Positions 1 through 5,794 are shown, numbered from the stretch's first letter. The stretch: 8,849 nucleotides of DNA from Planctomycetota bacterium (GCA_018970845.1 JAGWVO010000139.1:1-8849), one strand, 5' to 3'. The notes: generated by a model not told the origin, from the letters alone. Program-made: numbers and translations.

Positions 1-55
1 ACCCGCATCCGGCCGCGAGCGCCGCCATCAGCACGATTGCCATTCGCCCAGGCAT
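1..55 (-). CDS. small lipoprotein, N-terminal fragment (cassette copy 1 partner)
   Basis: Only the first 18 or 19 codons are in the window; the gene runs off the left edge. The visible peptide reads MPGRMAIVLMAALAAGCG after one or two Met codons: a short basic start, a hydrophobic stretch and a LAAGC lipobox, so it is a predicted signal-peptidase-II lipoprotein. ATG codons lie at 58 and 55. GGAG sits 4 nt before the first and 7 nt before the second, so 55 is slightly preferred. It starts about 25 nt after the stop of the upstream DUF1559 gene, the same arrangement as the two other DUF1559/lipoprotein pairs here. By analogy with them the missing part should be a small beta-sandwich domain; that is inference. 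Confidence 0.75.
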   Translation of the reverse strand, partial: MPGRMAIVLMAALAAGCG

Positions 56-83
56 CATGATTCTCCAAATCGTGTCTTGAATG

Positions 84-1001
84 TCAGTAGTTGGAGATGG
101 CCACTCCGTCCGCTGCCGAGCCAAGGTAACGCCATGTGGCGGCCGTGATGCCGTTGGTGAAGAACTTCACCGATCCGTCGGCCAAAAGGGCGTTCACCCC
201 GCCGGAATGCCGGCTGCGGGCGGCCTGCTGCCCGGCGGACCCGGCCGCCGCGACGCAGGGCATCGCCTTGTCGCCGTTGTTGACGCACCAGATGGCGTCG
301 GAAACCGACGAGTTGGGGGTGTTGAGCGTCATGAACATCGAGCCGGGATTGGCCATGTCGTCGTTGTAGAAATCGCCCCGTCCGTCCCATGCCGAGTTCT
401 TGTCCTGCTTGGCCACGATGATCTCGGCCATCAAGAGGGTGTTGGTCAGGCCATCGGTGATGTCGCTGAAACGGGATTGCTTCGGGTTGGCGCCGGCGTT
501 GCCGAAGACGCCCTGATCCGCGGCGTTCGTGCCGCCCACGGTGAGGAATCCCCAGGAGACCACATAGTTTCCTCGGGCCCTCCAGTAGGTGTCGTCGGTC
601 CAAAGCGCTCCGGGGCGGTCGCTGGGGCAATAAAACATCTTCACGGGCGTCGCGAACAGCCCCGTGTAGGCGTTCTGGACGATGAAGGGTGGCAGGTAGA
701 AGTTGCTTACATTCGTGTCGAAACCCTTCACCACCCCCGACTGCTCGATGTAGGGCAGCAGCATCGGCACGAAGGTCTGGCGGAAGTTGGTCTTGGCGGT
801 GTAGGGAAGCTTGCCCACGGTGTCGTGGTGCCCGTGCATGGCCAGGCCCCACTGCTTGAAGTTGTTGGTGCAGCTCATGCGGTTGGCCGCCTCGCGCACC
901 TTCTGCACCGCGGGAACCAAGAGGCCGATCAGGACGGCGATGATGGCGATGACGACAAGCAATTCGATCAGCGTGAAACCGCCTCTGTTGATTCGGTTCA
1001 T
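84..1001 (-). CDS. DUF1559 / H-X9-DG pseudopilin-like protein, copy 1 (305 aa)
   Basis: Planctomycete pseudopilin-like protein. The N-terminus carries a type IV prepilin/type II pseudopilin signature: cleavage Gly8 then Phe9, with FTLIE placing Glu13 at mature position 5, and one membrane helix at about residues 9-30. VPAVQKVREAANR and the NNFKQWGLAMH segment are the typical DUF1559 continuation. The C-terminus has the H-X9-DG motif (His265, Asp275-Gly276), followed by SVKFF. The start at 1001 has AAGGGG 6 nt upstream. Family knowledge: such proteins are hugely expanded in Planctomycetota, resemble substrates of prepilin peptidase and are thought to be exported or surface-associated; their exact job is not established. 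The lipoprotein gene follows after about 25 nt, suggesting co-transcription. Compared with the usual NNLKQ motif this copy has NNFKQW. Confidence 0.95.
   Translation of the reverse strand: MNRINRGGFTLIELLVVIAIIAVLIGLLVPAVQKVREAANRMSCTNNFKQWGLAMHGHHDTVGKLPYTAKTNFRQTFVPMLLPYIEQSGVVKGFDTNVSNFYLPPFIVQNAYTGLFATPVKMFYCPSDRPGALWTDDTYWRARGNYVVSWGFLTVGGTNAADQGVFGNAGANPKQSRFSDITDGLTNTLLMAEIIVAKQDKNSAWDGRGDFYNDDMANPGSMFMTLNTPNSSVSDAIWCVNNGDKAMPCVAAAGSAGQQAARSRHSGGVNALLADGSVKFFTNGITAATWRYLGSAADGVAISNY
883..977. repeat. 95-bp dispersed repeat, unit A (5' end of DUF1559 copy 1)
   Basis: This 95-bp block encodes the membrane helix and VREAAN segment and is nearly identical to 2436-2530 and 4364-4458, with no length change between the three. 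Most differences from unit B are single substitutions. It reflects gene duplication plus strong constraint on the pseudopilin N-terminus, and is long enough to be a substrate for homologous recombination. Confidence 0.85.
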
Positions 1002-1190
1002 GAAAAACCCCTTATGAATAGAGATAAATGAATCCTGTCTCCATATGTGATTACGGGTATGCCGGCTGTTGACGGCATTGTCCCTCGTTGATTAATGGGC
1101 ACGGAGCGGAAGGACCGATGGTCGGGCCGAATTCCTAATCCATGCAAGTGGTCACCTCGCGTATGTTGAGGAAATGCGTATTGGCCGTGA
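1002..1190. other. intergenic spacer between cassette copies 2 and 1
   Basis: About 190 bp with no gene. An inverted repeat ATGCCG (1059-1064) / CGGCAT (1073-1078) could form a 6-bp hairpin with an 8-nt loop, but no T-run follows on either strand, so it is not a convincing terminator. No clear promoter for copy 1 was found. Read-through from copy 2 or a promoter not matching sigma-70/54 consensus is possible. Confidence 0.5.
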
Positions 1191-1622
1191 CTAGCGCGCG
1201 GTCACGGCCTTCTTGTCCAGGTCGATCTCGACCTGGAGTTCCTTGCTGTCGGTCACCGTGAGGGCCAAGGCTGTTTTTTCCCGGCTGAACTGGTTCTTGA
1301 ACTCGTCGGGAAGACCCCTCGCCCCTTTCTCCACGATCACCTTGTACTTTCCGGGAGGCAAACCGTTGCCCTCCGCCGACTTGACTGAAAAGGATCCGTC
1401 ATTGGAATTGAACTGGCCCGAGAACATGAGGCCTTCTTTGCCATTATCGTCCAACTTGAGGAACTCCAGGCGGAATCCGGACTCCCCCGGAGGCAGTTTT
1501 TGCGCACCGAAGGTGAGGGCCTTTCCATCCTTGACAAGCTTTCCGCTCACGGGCACGGATTTGACAGTTGGCGCACCACAACCTGCCAGAATCGCCAGCA
1601 ACGACAGAAATAACCTTTTCAT
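1191..1622 (-). CDS. small lipoprotein with predicted beta-sandwich domain (cassette copy 2 partner, 143 aa)
   Basis: MKRLFLSLLAILAGCG gives a classic lipoprotein signal with Cys15 as the acylated residue. The mature part begins with a Pro-Val-Ser-Gly-Lys-Leu-Val-Lys-Asp-Gly-Lys strand and later has a DGSFSVKS strand and LPPGKYKVIVEKG. This pattern recalls the carboxypeptidase-regulatory/transthyretin-like beta-sandwich lipoproteins common in planctomycetes. Start choice: the ATG at 1622 has GGAGG about 6 nt upstream; an in-frame TTG at 1637 overlaps that ribosome-binding site and is unlikely. It begins 32 nt after the DUF1559 copy 2 stop, so the two are probably one operon. It is probably anchored to a membrane facing the periplasm. 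No catalytic residues are recognisable; a structural or accessory role to the neighbouring pseudopilin is inference. Confidence 0.88.
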   Translation of the reverse strand: MKRLFLSLLAILAGCGAPTVKSVPVSGKLVKDGKALTFGAQKLPPGESGFRLEFLKLDDNGKEGLMFSGQFNSNDGSFSVKSAEGNGLPPGKYKVIVEKGARGLPDEFKNQFSREKTALALTVTDSKELQVEIDLDKKAVTAR

Positions 1623-1654
1623 GGGATTCCTCCGCAATCGGGCTATTTCAGGGT

Positions 1655-2569
1655 CTAGTACGAGGTGTTGGCTTCACCGCCATCGGCGGTTCCGAGGGCT
1701 TGCCAAACCAGCGTGTCAATCGAATACGGAATGAACCTGACGGAACCGTCACCCATGGCCATGTTGAGGCCGCCCGGATGGGAGGAACCGAACCGCTGTT
1801 GGCCGTCACCGGTCGTGGGGTCTGGCGATGGAGGGTAGGTGGGACTGGCGTATCGAAGCATGTCATGGTCCCAACCCGAGGTGTATCCCTCGTTATCGTC
1901 GCCTTGGTAGCTTCCAATCAGGGCCCTATTGAGTCGTTTGTCACCGATCAGCATCGTGTTGGTGGTGCCATCGGTGATCAGGGACATTCGGGCACCGTCG
2001 AAGGCATTGCTGGCGTTTTGGCGGATGATGCCGTTGTTACCTGTGCCGGCATTGCTGGCATAGTCAAGCCCGGCATGGGGGTAGGTGCCGCCGGGTCCGG
2101 TGCCTCCATACCAGTCCCCATTGGGTGGAAGTTGGCCGGGAGGGCGCCGGCTTGGGCAAAACATCGTTTTGATTGGCGCTCCCATCACCTGCCTTTGGGC
2201 ATCGGCGATGGTTGTGGTTCCGGAACCTTTCCAAACGCTTTCCTGCTCGATGTAAGGAAGGATCTGGAATCCCCAGCCCGCGTTTTGGGCCTTGCCGGTG
2301 GTTGGAGAACCTACGGCCGAGTAGGTGGGTGCGTACCACCAAGCCCAACCCCCATGGGGCATGAACCCCAACTGGTCGTGCTGGTTGTGGCAGGCTAGGC
2401 CCATCTGCTTGAGGTTGTTGGCGCACTGCATGCGGTTGGCCGCCTCGCGCACCTTCTGCACGGCGGGAACCAACAGGCCGATCAGGACGGCGATGATGGC
2501 GATGACAACGAGCAATTCAATGAGGGTGAATCCGGCTCGCATGCCGGAACCTCGCAATGGGAGAGGCAT
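1655..2569 (-). CDS. DUF1559 / H-X9-DG pseudopilin-like protein, copy 2 (304 aa)
   Basis: Second member of the triplet. The N-terminus has Gly13-Phe14 at the prepilin cleavage site, FTLIE with Glu18, then the hydrophobic helix and VPAVQKVREAANRMQC, NNLKQMGLACHNQHD. The C-terminal H-X9-DG motif has His264 and Asp274-Gly275, followed by SVRFI. The ATG at 2569 was chosen because GGAG lies 7 nt upstream. An ATG at 2542 (10th codon) is an alternative, and an upstream extension to 2614 adds an atypical hydrophobic leader with no good ribosome-binding site. The lipoprotein gene follows at once. Predicted to be inserted in the inner membrane, trimmed by a prepilin peptidase and exported by a type II/IV-pilus-like machine; the machine itself is not in this window. 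CPSRRPPG near the middle is the usual conserved 'CPS' segment of the family. Confidence 0.94.
   Translation of the reverse strand: MPLPLRGSGMRAGFTLIELLVVIAIIAVLIGLLVPAVQKVREAANRMQCANNLKQMGLACHNQHDQLGFMPHGGWAWWYAPTYSAVGSPTTGKAQNAGWGFQILPYIEQESVWKGSGTTTIADAQRQVMGAPIKTMFCPSRRPPGQLPPNGDWYGGTGPGGTYPHAGLDYASNAGTGNNGIIRQNASNAFDGARMSLITDGTTNTMLIGDKRLNRALIGSYQGDDNEGYTSGWDHDMLRYASPTYPPSPDPTTGDGQQRFGSSHPGGLNMAMGDGSVRFIPYSIDTLVWQALGTADGGEANTSY
2436..2530. repeat. 95-bp dispersed repeat, unit B (5' end of DUF1559 copy 2)
   Basis: Aligned without gaps with 883-977 and 4364-4458. It is closest to unit A by eye, sharing the stretch with ATCAGGACGGCGATGATGGC and GCCTCGCGCACCTTCTGCAC in plus-strand orientation. 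Confidence 0.85.
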
Positions 2570-3038
2570 GATAGGACTCCATTGATGAAGAAAACAAGAA
2601 ATGATGAGACACATTCAACTTAATCGGCATTTTTTTTCATGTCCACAAAGAACGGATATTAAAAATGTGTTTTGAAAAGGCATAAATATCGCACTTGCCT
2701 AATGGATTGCGGGAAATTAAAAGTTGTTGGAATGAAATGAGATCACAGTGGATTTCGACTGGGGGCATGGGTTTTGTTTTTGTAGCTCAACTGATACTGT
2801 ATGACATCTTTGTATTTTTCTGATATATCGGCGTTCTTGCTTGAATCCGGTTATCGACCTCAAATCCTTTGGCCACAGCTTGGAGCCTGCTTCATTTTTT
2901 TCGATTGTCTCAAGCACAGGTTCCGCAAATCATTTCCAAATCATGCCATTTCGACCCTCAACGAAGTGGGCGCCACATACGGGTTACGGATTGCGGTTCT
3001 CTCAAGTCGGAAGATGCGATCGGGCTGTGCTAAGGCGT
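2570..3038. other. AT-rich spacer between cassette copies 3 and 2
   Basis: About 470 bp with no convincing gene. The part from about 2580 to 2830 is clearly more AT-rich than the surrounding coding DNA and has runs of T (2630-2637) and A. It contains a direct repeat CAAATCAT at 2926-2933 and 2937-2944 with an 11-bp period. It should carry the promoter of cassette copy 2, but no pair of -35/-10 boxes stood out. No hairpin plus T-run was seen after the copy 3 lipoprotein stop. A 66-codon minus-strand frame (2717-2917) has no family signature. Confidence 0.5.
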
Positions 3039-3455
3039 TTATTCCAGCCTGAAATCATAGGCGCCCGCAGGCGCATTGGGAACAACCTCGGCGCGAAGGT
3101 CGGTTGTCTCCTGTTTCGTGTACTTGACCGGAATGATCCAGATGGGAATCCATGAAAGGCTCTCCTGCGGTTCGTTCTTCGTGGCGATGATCATGACCTT
3201 GTACCAACCCGGCTGCACACCCGGCTTTTGCAGCGTCTGGGCCGTGTAGGTGCCGTCGGGGTTGAGCTTGCCGATGCCGAACTGGAGATGCGGGTTGCCT
3301 TTTTCGGCATCAGGAACAAACACGATCTCCCCTTTGGCAACCGGCTTGCCCGCGAAGCTCACCCTTCCGGTCACCGGATGCAGCGGAATGGGCCGTTCTC
3401 CCGAACAGCCGGCCAGCATGAAAGCGATGGCTAACACAGGCGCGGTTTTGGCCAT
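3039..3455 (-). CDS. small lipoprotein with predicted beta-sandwich domain (cassette copy 3 partner, 138 aa)
   Basis: MAKTAPVLAIAFMLAGCSG shows a signal peptide with lipobox LAGC, acylated Cys at residue 17. The mature segment PLHPVTGRVSFAGKPVAKGE followed by IVFVPD is the characteristic first strand pair of planctomycete carboxypeptidase-regulatory-like lipoproteins. NPDGTYTA and PGWYKVMI supply the later strands. The rest has hydrophobic strands including SWIPIWIIPVKYT. The start at 3455 lies only 7 nt after the stop of the DUF1559 copy 3 gene. The ribosome-binding site is weak (GAG about 10 nt upstream, within the end of the preceding gene), so translational coupling is likely. It shares the domain plan but little obvious sequence with the copy 2 lipoprotein, in contrast to the well-conserved N-termini of the pseudopilins. 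Confidence 0.88.
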   Translation of the reverse strand: MAKTAPVLAIAFMLAGCSGERPIPLHPVTGRVSFAGKPVAKGEIVFVPDAEKGNPHLQFGIGKLNPDGTYTAQTLQKPGVQPGWYKVMIIATKNEPQESLSWIPIWIIPVKYTKQETTDLRAEVVPNAPAGAYDFRLE

Positions 3456-3462
3456 GGGTATT

Positions 3463-4500
3463 TCACTCGAGGTTGACTGCCTGTCCGTCATCGCGGGCGC
3501 ACAGGTACTTGAGCACATCGAAGGGCATGGCGCTGGTAAGGAAGGAGACGCCACCATCGCAGCGAACCATGAAGGCCCCTCCGGAGTGGGCGGACTGGAT
3601 CGGCGTGTTCCACCCGTAGCGGGCGATGCCGTCACTGAAGTTGACGCGTGATTTGGTGTTGATTTGATAGCGGACCGTGACGGCTGACATTCCCTCAAGC
3701 TGGCTGCCGGCCCACAGGCCGGCTCGGAAAGTCTGGCGGATATCGTGCGGCTTGCGAACCGTGCCGCTCGGGTCGACGCCCGGATCGACGCCCCAGTCGG
3801 ATTGCTCGCCGACCAGCATGGTGTTGCTGGTGCCGTCAAGAATGTCCGCGACGCGGGTCTTGCTCATATGGAAGATCACGCCATTGGTGGCAAGGATCCC
3901 GCCTTGGTTGTACTGAATCGAGGCGGCCGGACGCCTGTCGACGACGCGGGAACTGGTGAGCCCGCTTCCCGGTTCGGTCGCGGAGTTCGGCCCGTTGCAG
4001 GCTCCCATGATGGCGACATAATTTCCCGCGAGAATGCGCTTGCCCCAGTTGATGGAATTCAAATCCTCCGGACAGATCAACTTGGGCAGCGGACTCGATG
4101 GACAGGTGTAAACGCTCGGCGCGAAATCCTTGAGCGCATCGACATTCGGCAACGGACCCGGAGCGGGGTTGGTCACATCATAAAACCGGGTGTTGAGATC
4201 GAGTCGATCGTACATGGACTGCTGTTCGAGGTAGGGGAGGATGTATACCGCCCAACTGGCGAAGCAATGGTTGTTTGTTCCGGGAGGAAAGGCGTTGTGC
4301 GCGCCATGGTAGTTTTGCATCGCCAGGCCGATTTGCTTCAAGTTGTTTTGGCACTGGGTCCTGTTGGCGGCCTCGCGCACCTTCTGGACAGCGGGAACCA
4401 GAAGGCCTATCAGCACGGCGATGATGGCAATCACAACGAGCAGTTCAATCAGGGTGAACGCCAACCGAATGGGCTTGGGGTGCGCCGTCGAGGGTTTCAT
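3463..4500 (-). CDS. DUF1559 / H-X9-DG pseudopilin-like protein, copy 3 (345 aa)
   Basis: Third and longest member of the triplet, first in transcription order. The N-terminus is MKPSTAHPKPIRLA then FTLIE: the residue before the cleavage site is Ala14, not the usual Gly; Phe15 and Glu19 are conserved. The hydrophobic helix and VPAVQKVREAANRTQC, NNLKQIGLAMQNYHGAHNAFPPG follow. CPSSPLP is the mid-protein CPS segment. The C-terminus has H-X9-DG with His305 and Asp315-Gly316, but the next residue is Gly (DGGVSFL) instead of Ser. The start at 4500 is backed by GGGGAG 6 nt upstream. A candidate promoter lies at 4569-4598. The extra 40 residues relative to copies 1 and 2 are in the middle of the protein. 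Predicted membrane-anchored, exported pseudopilin-like protein of unknown exact role. Confidence 0.94.
   Translation of the reverse strand: MKPSTAHPKPIRLAFTLIELLVVIAIIAVLIGLLVPAVQKVREAANRTQCQNNLKQIGLAMQNYHGAHNAFPPGTNNHCFASWAVYILPYLEQQSMYDRLDLNTRFYDVTNPAPGPLPNVDALKDFAPSVYTCPSSPLPKLICPEDLNSINWGKRILAGNYVAIMGACNGPNSATEPGSGLTSSRVVDRRPAASIQYNQGGILATNGVIFHMSKTRVADILDGTSNTMLVGEQSDWGVDPGVDPSGTVRKPHDIRQTFRAGLWAGSQLEGMSAVTVRYQINTKSRVNFSDGIARYGWNTPIQSAHSGGAFMVRCDGGVSFLTSAMPFDVLKYLCARDDGQAVNLE
4364..4458. repeat. 95-bp dispersed repeat, unit C (5' end of DUF1559 copy 3)
   Basis: Aligned without gaps with units A and B but more diverged, mostly at third codon positions. This suggests that copies 1 and 2 are the more recent duplicates, or have been partly homogenised. 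Confidence 0.8.
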
Positions 4501-4568
4501 GAAGAACTCCCCGGAGTGGAAGATGGCATGAATGAATCGGATATGCCAAACCGCGGGGAGGGTAAATG

Positions 4569-4598
4569 ATTATTGCCAGAAATGCTGGCTGATTTCAA
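4569..4598 (-). promoter_or_regulatory. candidate sigma-70 promoter of cassette copy 3
   Basis: On the minus strand TTGAAA (4598-4593) and AATAAT (4574-4569) are separated by 18 nt; each matches the consensus at five of six positions. The predicted start is near 4562, giving a leader of about 60 nt before the ATG at 4500. Two inverted repeats overlap it: GCCAG/CTGGC (4575-4579 and 4585-4589) in the spacer and CTGATT/AATCAG (4589-4594 and 4597-4602) over the -35 box. They could be operators. Confidence 0.4.
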
Positions 4599-5033
4599 TC
4601 AGATTCCAACAATTGGCCAAACTCTTTGTTTGTTGGCCGCGTCAACTAGCCATCGGCGGCTCGCCGGCGCTCCCGGATATTGATTGTCCATGTAAACGGG
4701 AGTTGTTTCCGCTTCGCTTGATCGGCTCCGTCGTGTCATAAAAGAATAATAACATCCAATAAGTCTTAAGTTTGCGTTGGTTGGTTTCGTTGCCCTTGGG
4801 TTCAGCGATCCAATCGGGCCCGGTCAATGAATTCCCTGGCGCCCACCAACATCGCGAAACAGGTTTTGGGCGACTCCCATGCGGATTAGCGATGTTCATC
4901 AGCCCCCTTCATGAAAAACAACGCCCTTGCCAATCGACAATTCTTGCCATCCATTTTGGCTTTGGCTTGGATGCCTGGCGGCATCGGCATCCTTGAGATT
5001 CGTGTACAAAAAATTTCCAAAACCCGGCGATGC
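4599..5033. other. non-coding stretch with inverted repeat
   Basis: No gene with a recognisable family. The most regular element is a perfect 7-bp inverted repeat GGATGCC (4969-4975) / GGCATCC (4986-4992) with a 10-nt loop. It is not followed by a T-run, so it is not a typical intrinsic terminator. A 5-bp hairpin CGGCG/CGCCG lies at 4654-4666. An 85-codon minus-strand frame (4642-4899) has no motif and no convincing ribosome-binding site. Confidence 0.4.
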
Positions 5034-5153
5034 TTATTCCTTCCGTCCTTGCCGGAGGAGCGGATTGTTAACCCCCAACAGCGGAGACATCCCCAACAGC
5101 GGCGCATCCTTGTTCACCACCATCCGAACCGCCGATTCGTTGAACTTCCGCAT
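5034..5153 (-). CDS. possible small peptide with PLLG repeats (39 aa)
   Basis: The frame reads MRKFNESAVRMVVNKD, then APLLGMSPLLGVNNPLLRQG, then RKE and a stop. It has a basic/polar start, a short hydrophobic beta-like stretch and three Pro-Leu-Leu units, two of them encoded by an identical 12-bp DNA repeat in phase. AGGAGG lies upstream, but 15 nt from the ATG (12 nt from a TTG at 5156), which is too far for an ideal site; it is better placed for a GTG in another frame at about 5161 that would give a roughly 29-residue product. No family is recognised. It may be a real short protein, the 3' remnant of a larger gene, or chance. Confidence 0.25.
   Translation of the reverse strand: MRKFNESAVRMVVNKDAPLLGMSPLLGVNNPLLRQGRKE
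5073..5102. repeat. 18-bp-period direct repeat
   Basis: CCCCAACAGCGG occurs at 5073-5084 and 5091-5102, separated by AGACAT. The 18-bp period is a multiple of three and in the minus-strand frame encodes the repeated Pro-Leu-Leu-Gly of the possible small peptide. Confidence 0.8.
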
Positions 5154-5370
5154 CAACCACTCGTCTGGCCTCCTGCCGGCAAGCGTTTTTTCAAATCAGG
5201 TCGGCCCTGTTCGTTTGAGCCTGGCTTCGTTTGAATTTCTTCGGGGCGCGGCATGGCGCGCGAGTTGCCACCGGAAAGCAGTCAACAGACAAGCCGATGA
5301 AGCGTGAAATGGCGTTCTGTGGCCAAAGGTGTGCTGCTTGCGGATGCGAAAGTCGGGAGAACCATGGGAA
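5154..5370. other. spacer between tRNA-Cys terminator and possible small peptide
   Basis: No convincing gene. It contains a 9-bp direct repeat TTCGTTTGA at 5210-5218 and 5226-5234 (16-bp period). An in-frame stop for the minus-strand peptide frame lies near 5195, so that frame cannot extend far upstream. Confidence 0.4.
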
Positions 5371-5401
5371 CAAAAGAACACGGCGCCCTTGTGAGGCGCC
5401 G
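5371..5401 (-). terminator. intrinsic terminator of tRNA-Cys
   Basis: On the minus strand a perfect 7-bp GC stem CGGCGCC (5401-5395) / GGCGCCG (5387-5381) with a 7-nt loop is followed by GTTCTTTTGTT. It lies about 37 nt after the tRNA 3' end. On the plus strand no T-run follows, so it acts for minus-strand transcripts. Confidence 0.8.
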
Positions 5402-5437
5402 CGGATAAGTACTGGATTTGCAAGTGTTTCTTTGAAG

Positions 5438-5508
5438 AGGCCCCTCCCGGATTCGAACCGGGGGTAGCGGATTTGCAATCCGCGGCCTTACCGCTTGGCT
5501 AAGGGGCC
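5438..5508 (-). tRNA. tRNA-Cys (anticodon GCA)
   Basis: The minus strand folds as a full 71-nt cloverleaf. The acceptor stem is GGCCCCT / AGGGGCC (7 bp), with a short D-arm closed by GCC/GGC. The anticodon arm is GCGGA-TTGCAAA-TCCGC with anticodon GCA, followed by a T-arm CCCGG-TTCGAAT-CCGGG. The discriminator base is U, as in bacterial tRNA-Cys. The 3' CCA is not encoded and must be added afterwards. It has its own promoter-like boxes and an intrinsic terminator, so it is probably a single-gene transcript. No duplicated 3' end was seen, so there is no sign of an integrated element at this tRNA. Confidence 0.97.
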
Positions 5509-5518
5509 TTGAATGTGA

Positions 5519-5547
5519 AATATATCGGCCGGGAACAGGGTGGTCGA
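5519..5547 (-). promoter_or_regulatory. candidate promoter of tRNA-Cys
   Basis: On the minus strand TCGACC (5547-5542) and TATATT (5524-5519) are 17 nt apart. The -10 box ends 10 nt before the mature tRNA 5' end, so transcription would start only a few bases upstream of the tRNA. Confidence 0.5.
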
Positions 5548-5748
5548 GGGAATCTTCCTGCCCGATGGCGCATAAAAAATCAGTTATGTGTCTAACTTTT
5601 TTGACAGCCCATACGGGTGAAACTTGCCCTTTCGCGGAGCCCACAGCCGACCGGTCATGGATTTCGGGGGAGTTTCTCCATGGTGGGCTTTCGGAATGCG
5701 ATCTTCCGGAATCGCGAGGGAATCGCCTCAAAATCCCTTGGGCTGCCC

Positions 5749-5763
5749 GGCGGACATCTTGCA
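5749..5763 (+). promoter_or_regulatory. sigma-54-like -24/-12 element before the activator gene
   Basis: GGC then TTGCA, with GG (5749-5750) and GC (5761-5762) separated by exactly 10 nt, as sigma-54 requires. The inner bases of the -24 box do not match. The predicted start is near 5774, giving a leader of about 20 nt. If real, the sigma-54 activator would be under sigma-54 control itself. Such elements arise by chance in GC-rich DNA. Confidence 0.25.
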
Positions 5764-5773
5764 TTTGATGTCC
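5752..5773 (+). promoter_or_regulatory. perfect inverted repeat upstream of the activator gene
   Basis: GGACATC (5752-5758) and GATGTCC (5767-5773) are perfect 7-bp arms around an 8-nt centre, 21 nt before the ATG at 5795. It could be an operator or an RNA hairpin next to the weak ribosome-binding region. A second, shorter inverted repeat, GCGAT/ATCGC, lies at 5698-5715. Confidence 0.5.
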
Positions 5774-5794
5774 AAGTCGAGACCATGAATTCCC

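Noticed and set aside
81..1031. 316-codon plus-strand frame opposite DUF1559 copy 1
   Set aside because: Shadow of the conserved pseudopilin gene; similar Val/Gly/His-rich shadow frames occur opposite copies 2 and 3 at the same relative place.
1144..1165. sigma-54-like element on the minus strand before DUF1559 copy 1 (GGTGACCACTTGC)
   Set aside because: GG and GC are separated by 9 nt, not the strict 10, so it should not function.
2717..2917. 66-codon minus-strand frame in the AT-rich gap
   Set aside because: It needs a GTG start with a poor ribosome-binding site and shows no recognisable motif.
4642..4899. 85-codon minus-strand frame upstream of cassette copy 3
   Set aside because: No motif, odd composition and no good ribosome-binding site; it also overlaps low-complexity GC palindromes.
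5073..5102. CRISPR-like repeat
   Set aside because: Only two 12-bp units with a 6-nt gap; no array, no spacers and no cas genes.
5438..5508. tRNA-Cys as an integration site of a mobile element
   Set aside because: No second copy of the tRNA 3' end, integrase or transposase in the window.
5601..5629. TTGACA on the plus strand upstream of the activator
   Set aside because: No acceptable -10 box at 16-19 nt downstream, and it would be about 190 nt from the gene.
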